DNA of 64,000 bases from positions 1-64,000 of the forward strand of contig NZ_JAFKEC010000013.1 in the NCBI RefSeq assembly GCF_017848315.1, in the 5' to 3' direction. This DNA is from Pseudomonas palmensis. GTDB lineage: Bacteria > Pseudomonadota > Gammaproteobacteria > Pseudomonadales > Pseudomonadaceae. The notes under the pieces are model-generated. The model was not told the DNA's origin, made no database searches, and worked only from the letters and a program-made list of their open reading frames with translations. Position numbers and translations under genes: made by a program. Shown piece after piece: positions 1 to 9,356 of the stretch (within the stretch, counting starts at the first letter, position 1; each line of letters begins with the position of its first letter).

Positions 1-1
1 G

Positions 2-412
2 TGCGAGGGGTTGGCGCGTAACGACTGGGCTGACGTGCCGGTATTTGCCGTGGAGACCGACGGCGCCGCCTCGCTGGCTGCCGCGATGGCCAGCAAGGCC
101 CCGACGGCCCTGCCCGCAGTGACCAGCGTGGCGACCTCGCTGGGGGCCAAGCAGGTATGCCAGCAGGCCTTCGAACTCAGCCAGCAACGGCCGATTCACA
201 GCCATGTGGTGACTGACGCTCAGGCGCTGGATGCCTGCGAACGTTTTCTGCTCGACCACCGTATCCTGGTGGAGCCGGCCTGTGGTGCAGCGCTGGCGCT
301 GGCCTATGCACCGAGTGAGGCACTCAAGGCATATCAGTCGGTGCTGGTGGTGGTGTGCGGCGGGGTGACGGCCACCCACGAACAGATCCGCGAGTGGCGC
401 GCCAGTTGCTGA
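2..412 (+). CDS. L-serine/threonine dehydratase-type PLP enzyme (3' part only)
   Basis: C-terminal about 136 residues of a fold-type II PLP enzyme; the 5' end lies outside the window, and the frame is open to the left edge. The order of conserved blocks matches the serine dehydratase (SDS) family: a W-x-D-V-P-V segment, VETDGAASL, LPAVTSVATSLGAK, the ILVEPACGAALA block, and a terminal VVVCGGVT loop whose Cys-Gly-Gly lies near the PLP ring in the family. Expected role is cytosolic deamination of serine or threonine to the 2-oxo acid. It converges on the next gene with a six-base gap. Specificity for serine over threonine cannot be judged from this fragment. Confidence 0.8.
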   Translation, partial: CEGLARNDWADVPVFAVETDGAASLAAAMASKAPTALPAVTSVATSLGAKQVCQQAFELSQQRPIHSHVVTDAQALDACERFLLDHRILVEPACGAALALAYAPSEALKAYQSVLVVVCGGVTATHEQIREWRASC

Positions 413-418
413 AGCGGG

Positions 419-1126
419 TCAGTCCGACGCCAGCTCGAATACCTGCCAGCGTACCGAACTGACGCCTTTCTCAAGGCTCACCCGGCTGGCCAGGTGCTCG
501 AGCTGCGAGGGCGCCTGCGGGTCGCCCATCAACTCGGCCCGCACCTCCAGCTTGGCCGGGTTGGGCAGGTCTTCACTGTGCAGTGATTGCAGGCGCAGGC
601 CGCTGCTACCAAAGCTGTGCAGCATCAGGCTGCGTACCTGGATCTCGTCTTCGGCGCGGCATACGATGCGCACCTCGTAACGCTGCTCGGCCTCGCTGGC
701 CGGTAACACATCCTGCTGGTTCAGCCGCTGGGCGATGTCACGCAGCAGGATGTTGGCGCATAGAACCATCAGGCTGCCCAGGCTCGCCTCAAGCAGTAAC
801 CCCAGGCTGCACAGCACACCGACGGCGGCGGTACACCACAGCGTGGCAGCGGTGTTCAGGCCGCGCACGTTCATGCCGTCGCGCATGATTACGCCGCCGC
901 CCAGAAAACCGATGCCCGACACCACATAGGCCGCCACCCGCGAAGCGTCGGCCGGGAGCATGCCCGGTACGGCCTGGGTCACCAGCACGAACAGGCAGGC
1001 GCCGGTGCTCACCAGCGCATTGGTGCGCAGCCCGGTGAGGCGCTGACGCAGTTGACGTTCAGCGCCGATCAGCGCCCCCAGTACCAGCGCGACAGCCACG
1101 CGCAGCAAGAATACTTTCCAATCCAT
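419..1126 (-). CDS. MgtC/SapB family inner-membrane protein
   Basis: About 235 residues with the MgtC hallmark: several N-terminal membrane helices, GALIGAERQLRQRLTGLRT, then GIGFLGGGVIMRDG and GLNTAATLWCTAAVGVL, followed by a soluble ACT-like C-terminal half. MgtC proteins modulate F1Fo ATPase and adaptation to low magnesium or acid in other bacteria; the role here is inferred by family only. The ATG at 1126 is preferred over a TTG four codons upstream because GAGGTGG sits a few bases before it. No obvious magnesium-sensing leader was recognised in the upstream gap. Confidence 0.85.
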   Translation of the reverse strand: MDWKVFLLRVAVALVLGALIGAERQLRQRLTGLRTNALVSTGACLFVLVTQAVPGMLPADASRVAAYVVSGIGFLGGGVIMRDGMNVRGLNTAATLWCTAAVGVLCSLGLLLEASLGSLMVLCANILLRDIAQRLNQQDVLPASEAEQRYEVRIVCRAEDEIQVRSLMLHSFGSSGLRLQSLHSEDLPNPAKLEVRAELMGDPQAPSQLEHLASRVSLEKGVSSVRWQVFELASD

Positions 1127-1622
1127 GAACCACCTCAAGGCACCGGCAGACAGCCGGCGTCAGCGCACTTGTGCGCGTAAAGATTTCGGGGATGGCAACG
1201 GGTACGAGCAGCCGACACACCTCGTCACGATGAGGGGGCGTCAAGCGGGGAGGGGAAATGAAGATGCGTCATCCCGCCAGGGATGCGGATCGCCACTGAC
1301 CACCGTGTTCGGCGAGCAGTGGCAGAAGGGTCTGCTGGACTAGCTCGCCGGCTGTACCTGTCGCAATCGACTAGGGCAACTGTCCAATGCAGGACTCCTG
1401 TGCAGGCTTGCAAAAATGCGGGCGAGAACGTAACGCCATGGTGCGGGCCGGTCAAGGCTTTTGTTGCAAGTGAATGAGTGTGCCAGCCTGGGCAGAGGGT
1501 TCAGCACGCGTAACTTTCAATCGATGTGCCCAGTGTTGCCATACACGTTTCATGCCTTGCAACTGGCAATATTACCAGTCTGAAAACACAGGTGCTCAGC
1601 ATGAACTTGTTTAACTAGCAAC
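1127..1622. other. Intergenic region without convincing gene
   Basis: About 500 bases between the divergent MgtC gene and the RHS cassette. Several short open frames occur on both strands but lack a ribosome-binding site and any recognisable protein pattern. The right half becomes visibly less GC-rich towards the RHS cassette. Confidence 0.5.
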
Positions 1623-1650
1623 TTGACCGGGAGGGCAGTGATCTTACACT
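1623..1650 (+). promoter_or_regulatory. Candidate sigma-70 promoter of the RHS cassette
   Basis: TTGACC at 1623-1628 and TACACT at 1645-1650 are separated by 16 bases, close to the -35/-10 consensus. They lie about 35 bases before the ATG of the first cassette gene. Visual match only. Confidence 0.4.
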
Positions 1651-1684
1651 CTGAATGCCACGCTGCCAGATAAAGGGCATCCTC

Positions 1685-2173
1685 ATGAACCTCCATTTTT
1701 CGCGCACCCTTATTGCTTTCACGCTTTTCGTGATAATGATTGTGCTCTCGCTGGTCATCATCCTTTTCATGAATAAGTCCACAACGCCTCCTCCTGCACC
1801 ACAGGGTATTTCAGTGTTGCATTTGTACAAGAAAAACAGCGGGGGATGCACTATCCAGATGACCGTCGGCATGCATCGCTTTGCCAACAATGATTGCGAC
1901 AATGAAGAGATGTATAACTTCGCCGTTGAAAACCCTCGGGATGGCGTAAGGTTCGGCATTTACAATGCCGGGCACTGCAATTCGGATGAGTCCTATTCGC
2001 ACTATAAAATCGTCAATCCGATCTATGGTCAGATGACTGCAAAAATAAGTGTTTCAAAGGCCCATTATGTCGCTATTGGCCAGGAGGTAACCCGGGGCAT
2101 CATCTCCGAGGGCTTCAAGGATGGGAAGCTGGAGGGCAAGGTGTCCTGCGTCTATGTATCAGCCGATGGATAA
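1685..2173 (+). CDS. Small membrane-anchored protein of the RHS cassette
   Basis: 162 residues, family not recognised. A single strongly hydrophobic helix (about residues 6-29) after a short positively charged N-terminus suggests an inner-membrane anchor with the rest outside the cytoplasm. This is followed by a Pro-rich linker (TTPPPAP) and a polar domain with several cysteines that could form disulfides. The ATG is chosen over an upstream alternative start because AAGGGCA lies just before it. It is first in line with the 681-aa protein and the RHS protein, 47 bases before the former, so a cassette role such as chaperone, immunity or accessory protein is possible but unproven. Base composition is poorer in GC than the flanking core genes, which suggests acquisition. 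Confidence 0.6.
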   Translation: MNLHFSRTLIAFTLFVIMIVLSLVIILFMNKSTTPPPAPQGISVLHLYKKNSGGCTIQMTVGMHRFANNDCDNEEMYNFAVENPRDGVRFGIYNAGHCNSDESYSHYKIVNPIYGQMTAKISVSKAHYVAIGQEVTRGIISEGFKDGKLEGKVSCVYVSADG

Positions 2174-2220
2174 AGCACACTCCCGGCAACCCGTTCCACT
2201 CAACCGCAGGAAGCGACATC

Positions 2221-4266
2221 ATGGCCCACGTTACAGACACTGCAGTTGCAACCTTGAGTTATTTTCTGATCGAGGCAGATGCGTTCAGAGGACAACAGAA
2301 TGCCAAAGCACATCTGTTCGCGAATGGTCGTCAAAAATCAAAAGTGATCATAACCTTACAAGCCCGTAACTCGTATGGCGAAGTGGTACTGTTACCAGTT
2401 GGCGGCCTCGAGATAATTCCGTACATCACCGCGCCCGGGGGGTGGGTTTCTGGGACGCAGCCGCCCGAAACCGGGATACTGCCTTATGATGAAGGCACCG
2501 TCAGAAGTGGCAAGACTTCAAAAAAAAAACATACTGACAGCAATGACTATCAGACCTTTGTACGCTACCTGCATTTGGACCCCAGTGTTGATGCGCGCAC
2601 GGTGTTCAAGTTTGCAGCCAGGATCAGAGTGCAAAGCAGAGTCTGGACGACCAACAATCTTGATGTCCCGTATGGTGGCCAAGGCGAAGGAGGGCGTTTC
2701 AATAGCAGCGTTCAGATAGAGGCTGTAGAACCAACGCAATACAGGGTAGGGCACGGGTTGGTCGTATCCAGGCCTGTGGTGGTGTTCCAGGGCGCCTCCT
2801 CAGAGGCCGGAGGGCGTGCGGCACGTGTCGAAAATACCTACGTTACATTGCAGAACCCACGAACCGCCAATGTCGTGAAGATCCACAGCATGCAACAACC
2901 CGCCTATGGATCGTCGCTCCACTTGAACAAGGCAACCTGCATCGGAGCCCCCAACAGCACGGCATCGACCCCCACGATCGTGGGCTCAACCGAAATGATG
3001 ATGGCCTACTACGACCTTCTCAGCCCCCTGAGATCACCGCGTGACGCAATCTGTATTGCGGTGGGCATGATCGCCTACTTCAACGTCGTTCTGAAGAGAC
3101 TCCAGCAAAGCTACACCTACGGCATGGATGTCTATGGCAACCGCTTCGATCTGTCGGTGCACCTGCATTCCGAAGACCCGAATGCAAGCAACCAGGCACC
3201 GTGGGGGTATACCTTGACCGTTGAAGGGGTGCCTCCCCGATCATTCGAGGCGCTTGCATCTTCGCGAGCTGCGCCACCATTGGGGAGTTGGCTGTCGCAG
3301 ATACGTATGAGACTAGGCTCGCCAACGGGACACCTTTACCCGAATCTGCGCCAGCAGGTGGAAGTTGTAGTGGAAATACAGCCACGCACCAATCAGGACG
3401 TCTCCCAGCAAGAGCTCGACAGCGTGTGCCTGCTGCTACGCAACGATGACGGTACCTACACTGCGCTGCAGTGCGAGGATAACGGGCAAGCCCAATGGTT
3501 CTACAGGACGGTACGCAACGCCTACGACTACTACCCAGCCACGTCAGCACAGGCCAGCGCGCATGCAGTTTCAGAGGGCGAAGCACTTGCCGTCTACACC
3601 CGCCGGTTCTACGTGCATTCCCGTGCCCTTGCGGGCACCAATGTCACCCTTTGGGCGGGCATCACCCGCATACAGGGCGCTGAAGAGTACTTCTACGTCA
3701 CGGACGGCAGCGAAACCAGTTTCGACGAGCACGTCGATATCAGCACAAAGCCCATCCCTGTGTTCGGCCTTGACGACTACAGCTTTGAGCGGGAACTGGT
3801 AGGCGGTGAGGGAAATTCCGATCTTTTCATCTGGGAATATGTGCTGAGCACCTGGGTGGCCTTGCGTGCCGTGGAACCTACGGGTTTCGGGATGATCCAG
3901 TGGGCCGTGCGTTCGCCCAGTGACACCCGGGCCTCCCACGTCGGCTACGCCGCCCCGGGCCACAGCGAGGTGTCCTACAACCCTCTGATCGAGCTGGGCG
4001 TCGACTTCAGGCCAGTGCCCAGCGTGTCAAGGATACGCCCGCAGAGCGTCGTCGTGGTACTTCAGGGGGGCAACAACATACCGTTTCATAGCCAGTCCTC
4101 CCGAGAGCAAGGTGGCCCGCGCCCGCTGTTGTTCGTTGACGCGTATGGCAACGACCACACCTTGATGATCCATTACGCCGATACCTCTGCGTCCGGCTCA
4201 CGCAGCCTGCGGCTGTCGCTGGCAACGGGTGCCGAAAGCCGGAGCGCCACGGATGACGAGGCCTGA
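2221..4266 (+). CDS. RHS-associated companion protein (681 aa), unknown function
   Basis: No named family was recognised. The protein is predicted mostly beta, without signal peptide or clear transmembrane helix. Two similar motifs occur far apart: MDVYGNRFDLSVHLH near residue 300 and VDAYGNDHTLMIHYAD near residue 645. Each closes a segment that includes a V-x-V-V-x-Q/L-G-type strand, which suggests two related beta domains. The start codon follows CAGGAAGCGACATC. The 3' end overlaps the RHS gene by 14 bases, so the two are almost certainly translated together. The tight pairing suggests a partner for the RHS protein in folding, delivery or surface binding. Confidence 0.7.
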   Translation: MAHVTDTAVATLSYFLIEADAFRGQQNAKAHLFANGRQKSKVIITLQARNSYGEVVLLPVGGLEIIPYITAPGGWVSGTQPPETGILPYDEGTVRSGKTSKKKHTDSNDYQTFVRYLHLDPSVDARTVFKFAARIRVQSRVWTTNNLDVPYGGQGEGGRFNSSVQIEAVEPTQYRVGHGLVVSRPVVVFQGASSEAGGRAARVENTYVTLQNPRTANVVKIHSMQQPAYGSSLHLNKATCIGAPNSTASTPTIVGSTEMMMAYYDLLSPLRSPRDAICIAVGMIAYFNVVLKRLQQSYTYGMDVYGNRFDLSVHLHSEDPNASNQAPWGYTLTVEGVPPRSFEALASSRAAPPLGSWLSQIRMRLGSPTGHLYPNLRQQVEVVVEIQPRTNQDVSQQELDSVCLLLRNDDGTYTALQCEDNGQAQWFYRTVRNAYDYYPATSAQASAHAVSEGEALAVYTRRFYVHSRALAGTNVTLWAGITRIQGAEEYFYVTDGSETSFDEHVDISTKPIPVFGLDDYSFERELVGGEGNSDLFIWEYVLSTWVALRAVEPTGFGMIQWAVRSPSDTRASHVGYAAPGHSEVSYNPLIELGVDFRPVPSVSRIRPQSVVVVLQGGNNIPFHSQSSREQGGPRPLLFVDAYGNDHTLMIHYADTSASGSRSLRLSLATGAESRSATDDEA

Positions 4267-7200
4267 CGACGTTACTCGGCGCCTGCGCGCCGGCGCGCTC
4301 TACACCCAGGCGAGTAATTTTCTGAGCCATGTAAGCACCGGCGTGGACCCCAGAACCAGCCAGTTCACGCTGGCTTGCGGGCTGCCGGCACTGCACGCCA
4401 ACCACCTTGCCGGGCCGGTCATTCAACCTGCGCTGCATTTCAGCCCACTGGGCTCGCACACCGACAGCGGGTATGGCCTCGGCTGGACGCTCGGGTTGTC
4501 CATGCTCGATTTCAACACCGGTCAGCTACGGATCAATTCGGGCGACACGTTCAAGTTCGATAGCGACCGTTCGGATTTGAGCAAGGGCGGGCAACTGGTG
4601 TTCGAAGACCAGAAGCTGTGTTCGTTCGAGGTGTTCACCGTTGACGACAGGGCTCGCTGCTTTCGCATCGACTACAAGGATGGCGTCTGCGAGTACCTCG
4701 AGGTCCAGGACAACAGCGGCATGGCCATGCTCAAGCAGATCGTTTCTGCCCAGGGGCGCCGCGCGTACCTTGAATGGCTTGCAGGCAGTGGCCCCTACCT
4801 GCTGTGGACCATCCGCGACGAGCAACGTCTGTTGCTGGACGTCCAGCATGATAGGGCTGAAACCCGCTTCGTGATGTTTCCGGGTTCTGACAGCACCACA
4901 GTCGTCACGCTGCTGCGAAGTGACCGGCTCAATGAGCTGATCCTGCCTGATGGCGGCAACCGCTGGGCCTTCACTTATTGGCAGGATCCGCAAAGCCGAT
5001 TGCTGTTCCCGAGCAAGGTGCTGGGGCCGCTGGGCAGCACGGACGAAGTCGATTACGCCACGGGGAACAATGGGCTTCGGCTGCCACAGGGCGCGCCGCT
5101 GACCGCTTTGCCCAGGGTGTCCACACATCGGCACGACCCCGGTGCGGCCCAGCCGGTGGCCTACACCACCTACGCCCTGATCGGCTCCAACAACTGCTTT
5201 GGCTACGGGGGTGTCTCGGCAGGTGAATGGGCAGACGGCAAGGACAACCTCTATCTTCTGCCACGTTATGACTATGGATGCCTGCAAACCCTGCACGACG
5301 AACAGGGGCGCAAGGTGCAAAGTGTCGAATACACCTGGAATCACTATCACCTGCAGACGCAGAAGTTGACCGTGCGCGGCGAGTGCAGGGTTTGCCAGCA
5401 GAGCGTGTACGCAGACGACCCTGCAGTGGGTTGGGACGACCAGCCGGCCTGGTGTCAGCTGCCGATTGCCCGCATTACCCGCTATGAAACCGGCAACCGG
5501 TTCAGGGAGGAACGCGACACGTGCGAATACGATGCCTATGGCAATGTACTGAACCAGCGATTCGCCGATGGGCGCAGCGAAAGCCGCGAATACTATCCGC
5601 TGGGTGGCGCGCAGGGCTGCCCGGATGACGGGGGAAGGTTCGTGCGCTGGCTCAAGCGCTTCACCACTACTGCCCCGGCACCCGATGCACGGTCAGCGGG
5701 TCATGTGGCGCACACCGACTATGCCTACGTCAGGCTGCACAAGCGCCAGGCAGAGGATCGACAGCACCTGGTGCTGGACAGCGAAGTGGCTCGGGAAGCG
5801 ATTGATAGCGGGGAAGTTGAAACGGCCAGAATCCTGCAGCGTGTCGAGCAGGCAGCCGACAGCCCGTTCCATGGCCTACCGATATCCAGTGTCACGCTCT
5901 ACAACGGCTACGCCGCCACCACGAATTTCCTGCGCACCTTCGAAGGCCCGTTGCTGTGCGAAACCCAGCAACGGATCAGCCATGACCACCTGGTAATCAG
6001 CTCATCGACCCTGCGCCACGTGCTGACGGGCCTGACCATCGAAGAACGCAACGAACACGGTACCGTGACCCGTTTTGACCACGACGCACTGGGCCGCACC
6101 ATACGCCGCATAGAAAGCGCGAACACGCCGTATGCGACCAGCACCCGCTGTACCTACCAGCTGGTTGGCCTGCAGCGTGATCGAACGGTGTACGTCGAGC
6201 AGACCGACAGCAACGGCCAGCGCCTGCGTGTGGAGCTGGATGGCCAGGGACGCCCGGTGCGCGAACTGCTCGAGTTTCTGGACAGCCCCGGTGCCCCCCT
6301 GCGTGAAGTGCGCCGAGTGACCTACGACGTACAGGGCAATGTCACCAGTGAGACCTCGCAGGACTGGGCTGCCGCCCAGAACACCCCGTTTTGTAGCAGT
6401 ACGGTGCTCACCGCCTACGATGACTGGGGCTCCGCATGCCGGGTGCAGCATGCAGACGGCACGGTGGACCATACAAAGCACGACCCCATCCAGCGTACCC
6501 AAGTGTCCTGGCAACAGAGCGCCACCGGGGAGCAAGGGCCTCGCACCACGCTGTACCTGAATGCAAGCGGCAGTGTCGAACGTGTGGAGCTGCATGAGCC
6601 TGGGGGTGGCCCGTTGTTGCGCCGGGAGCGCTGGACACTCGACGCGCTTCAGCGTCCGGTAGCCCATACGATAGAAACGCCCGATGGCGAGCAGCGCACC
6701 ACGTCCACCGTCTACGACCGTGACGGCCGGGTCGCGCAGCGTACCCTGCAAGACCACAGCCGCGTGAAATGGCGCTTCGCCCCCCACAGCGATGGCGATG
6801 CCATTGCAACCCTTTCACTATGCACCGCAACCCGAGAGACGCTGCTGCTCAAGCAGACGTTCGATGGCCTGGATCGCCCCCTGACGCGCGATTGCGGCGG
6901 GCAGCAGGAAACCCTGGCGTATGTGTCGGGGCAGATTCCTCCCGAAGCACTCACACGCTCCAACGGCAGTGTCACGCACTTCGGCTATGAACCCGAGCTG
7001 GATTATCAGCTCAAGCGCATCGCGCGGCCGAGCGAAAACAGTGAAAGTACCTTCACCTACAGCCCGCCCCACGGTCGCCTTACCCGGGCCACCGGCGGGC
7101 TGGGGCAGATAGCTTGGGATTTCACCGCCTCGGGTGTGACCAGTGCCGAGCACTGGCACCATGCAGGACAGCCCCATACCTGCGGCTGGCAGTATTCGTT

Positions 7201-9325
7201 GAACGGTCGCGTGCTGTCGTTTGCCGATGTACACGGCCAGATGACTTACTGCACCTACGATGCCGTGGGGCGTATCAGTGGCCAGCACTGCGGCCCGCTG
7301 GCCTTGCAACTGGGCTACGACGCATTCGGTCGGTTGGCGCAGACCCTCACCACCGACGGCCAGCACGGCCAGTCACAGCAGCAGACCCTGACCTACGACC
7401 TCCTGGGCCGTGAGTACACCCGGACATGGGTGTGCCATGGTATCTCGGGTATGCAGCGCTTTCGCCAGCGCTTGAGCTGGACCCAGCAGGATCAGTTAGC
7501 GACACGCACGTGGGAATCGCTGGAGGCGGAGCAGGCTACCTTGTTGAGCGAAGAGCACTACCGCTACGACGTGCGCAATCGCCTGGTCGAAGCCACCACG
7601 CAAGGGCCTCATCTGGTCACCGACCCCCGCACCGGGCAGCGCATTCGTCGCCAGACGTTCTGTTTCAATGCGCTCGACGGTTATGAACAGATCGACACCG
7701 AGTACGAGAATGGTCAATGCAACCACATGAGGTTCGCCTACGACAGCGATGTGGCTGCAGATCGTCCGGTTCAGATCACCCACAGCTGGCCGCAGGCTCT
7801 GATCATCGACCTTGAATACGACGCCGCTGGTCAACTGACAAGGGAGCGGCATGACGGACAACTGTGGCGGGCATTGTCCTGGGACAGCCAGGGGCACCTG
7901 ACGCGCCGGGAGGACGGCACCAGTACCTGCGACTATGCGTATGACCCGCTGGGCCGTCTGATCGAGACCCGCGTCAATGGCACCACGAGCCACCGTTTTT
8001 ATGACGGCCAGCGTATGGTCAACGAGAAGAGCGACCAGGGCTGGTTGACCTTGATGCGTGCCGGCAGCACCGTGTTCGCCCAGACCCTGCTGAGCCAGGC
8101 GGTACGCACGGTTGTGATCGGCGCCAGCGATGGGCAAGGCAGCGTGCAGATTGAAACCGGCGACAGCAATTGCTTTGTGGGTTACAGCGCACATGGCCTG
8201 GACAACGGCACCGCGCAAAGCCGGGTGGGCTACGCCGGTGAAGTGCGCGAAACCGACAGTCTGTTGTACATGCCCGGCAGCAACCGCCCTTACGACCCGT
8301 GCCTGTTCATGTTCCTCAGCCCCGACAGTGCAAGCCCCGATGGTGCGGGCGGCTTGAACCGCTATGCGTATTGCAGCGGCGACCCGGTCAACCGCGTTGA
8401 CCCGGACGGGCATGCGTGGTGGAACTGGGTCGTGGCTGGTATCGGGCTGGTGATGGGGGCGATTGCAGTGGTCGTGACTGCCGGCACCGCAGCGCCTGCG
8501 GTAGGTGCGGCGTACACAGCTTTGCTCGGTGCCGGTGCGAGTACTGCAGGTGCTGCGGCAGGCGCTGTCGCGGCGGTGGCCACCACATCCATTGCAGGAG
8601 CCGTATCGGTGGCAGCGGTAGCGGTGGAAGCCATTGCCCTGGGTAGCGGAGCTGCGTCGATGGCGCTTGAGGCCAGTGGCAACGAAAAGGCTGCGGGCAT
8701 TCTGGGCTGGATATCGTTCGGAACAGGCCTGGCTTCGTTAGGTATGTCGATTGGGTCGTCTGCGCCAAAAGTTGCCGCGAAGGCCAATCGCCTAGTGGGT
8801 GGCCTGCGCAATGGTCAACTGCTGAAAAGAAGCGCTTCGAAGTTTTCCAGCCTGCCGACTGTGACCACGCAACCCCTGAGTTCGGCACCGAAGGGGGCCT
8901 GGAAAAGCTTTTCGACGGGGCAGGATAAAATCATCTTCGGTAGCAACCGCCCCGTTGCAGGAAAAAACTTCAATACGCCCCTGAATTATTTCCGCCGTAG
9001 AACGAGTGTGAATGCCGTTCCACGGGAGATCTTGATTTTTTCGGGCTCTCACGGCGCACCCGATGGAGCCAACTGGGCCAGTAATGGCATCCGCAGATCA
9101 ACCTTGATCAATTCAGATTTTTTCCTATCGGATACGGCGACCCATGGTGGCGCAGTGGGAGGAAGAGTGAGGGTAGTCGACCTCAAGGGAATGACGGAGG
9201 TGGAGTTTGGCCGCTACCTGAACAATAACGACAGCCATGTGATTCTCGGCTTTTGCTTTGGAATAAATGATCAGGCATTGAGGTTCTACAAGAACCTGGC
9301 ACCGGTGACGAGTTACGTACCGTAG
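4253..9325 (+). CDS. RHS/YD-repeat protein with variable C-terminal effector domain
   Basis: 1690 residues. The N-terminal part (GYGLGWTLGLS, then LNELILPDGG) precedes many YD repeats of the Y-D-x2-G-R type between about residues 430 and 1310. The RHS-associated core ends with the typical GGLNRYAYCSGDPVNRVDPDG block, DPDGH at 1383-1387, as in TccC/RHS toxins where the C-terminus is released inside a cage. Next comes a Gly/Ala-rich hydrophobic stretch (about 1391-1480), then a domain with IFSGSHG (His1600) and VILGFCFG (Cys1668). That arrangement recalls clan CD cysteine peptidases or CHAT domains, by inference only. The ATG at 4253 has GGAG eight bases before it and overlaps the preceding gene. 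No immunity-like gene follows; the next gene is convergent. Confidence 0.85.
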   Translation: MTRPDDVTRRLRAGALYTQASNFLSHVSTGVDPRTSQFTLACGLPALHANHLAGPVIQPALHFSPLGSHTDSGYGLGWTLGLSMLDFNTGQLRINSGDTFKFDSDRSDLSKGGQLVFEDQKLCSFEVFTVDDRARCFRIDYKDGVCEYLEVQDNSGMAMLKQIVSAQGRRAYLEWLAGSGPYLLWTIRDEQRLLLDVQHDRAETRFVMFPGSDSTTVVTLLRSDRLNELILPDGGNRWAFTYWQDPQSRLLFPSKVLGPLGSTDEVDYATGNNGLRLPQGAPLTALPRVSTHRHDPGAAQPVAYTTYALIGSNNCFGYGGVSAGEWADGKDNLYLLPRYDYGCLQTLHDEQGRKVQSVEYTWNHYHLQTQKLTVRGECRVCQQSVYADDPAVGWDDQPAWCQLPIARITRYETGNRFREERDTCEYDAYGNVLNQRFADGRSESREYYPLGGAQGCPDDGGRFVRWLKRFTTTAPAPDARSAGHVAHTDYAYVRLHKRQAEDRQHLVLDSEVAREAIDSGEVETARILQRVEQAADSPFHGLPISSVTLYNGYAATTNFLRTFEGPLLCETQQRISHDHLVISSSTLRHVLTGLTIEERNEHGTVTRFDHDALGRTIRRIESANTPYATSTRCTYQLVGLQRDRTVYVEQTDSNGQRLRVELDGQGRPVRELLEFLDSPGAPLREVRRVTYDVQGNVTSETSQDWAAAQNTPFCSSTVLTAYDDWGSACRVQHADGTVDHTKHDPIQRTQVSWQQSATGEQGPRTTLYLNASGSVERVELHEPGGGPLLRRERWTLDALQRPVAHTIETPDGEQRTTSTVYDRDGRVAQRTLQDHSRVKWRFAPHSDGDAIATLSLCTATRETLLLKQTFDGLDRPLTRDCGGQQETLAYVSGQIPPEALTRSNGSVTHFGYEPELDYQLKRIARPSENSESTFTYSPPHGRLTRATGGLGQIAWDFTASGVTSAEHWHHAGQPHTCGWQYSLNGRVLSFADVHGQMTYCTYDAVGRISGQHCGPLALQLGYDAFGRLAQTLTTDGQHGQSQQQTLTYDLLGREYTRTWVCHGISGMQRFRQRLSWTQQDQLATRTWESLEAEQATLLSEEHYRYDVRNRLVEATTQGPHLVTDPRTGQRIRRQTFCFNALDGYEQIDTEYENGQCNHMRFAYDSDVAADRPVQITHSWPQALIIDLEYDAAGQLTRERHDGQLWRALSWDSQGHLTRREDGTSTCDYAYDPLGRLIETRVNGTTSHRFYDGQRMVNEKSDQGWLTLMRAGSTVFAQTLLSQAVRTVVIGASDGQGSVQIETGDSNCFVGYSAHGLDNGTAQSRVGYAGEVRETDSLLYMPGSNRPYDPCLFMFLSPDSASPDGAGGLNRYAYCSGDPVNRVDPDGHAWWNWVVAGIGLVMGAIAVVVTAGTAAPAVGAAYTALLGAGASTAGAAAGAVAAVATTSIAGAVSVAAVAVEAIALGSGAASMALEASGNEKAAGILGWISFGTGLASLGMSIGSSAPKVAAKANRLVGGLRNGQLLKRSASKFSSLPTVTTQPLSSAPKGAWKSFSTGQDKIIFGSNRPVAGKNFNTPLNYFRRRTSVNAVPREILIFSGSHGAPDGANWASNGIRRSTLINSDFFLSDTATHGGAVGGRVRVVDLKGMTEVEFGRYLNNNDSHVILGFCFGINDQALRFYKNLAPVTSYVP

Positions 9326-9356
9326 GGTGCTGGGTATGGAAAACTAGGTACGTAAC
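9312..9356. repeat. Inverted repeat spanning two convergent stop codons
   Basis: GTTACGTACC (9312-9321) is repeated perfectly inverted as GGTACGTAAC (9347-9356), separated by 25 bases. The arms contain the last codons of the RHS gene and of the convergent Crp-type gene. It can fold as a hairpin and may act as a bidirectional terminator, although no T-run follows. Confidence 0.5.
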
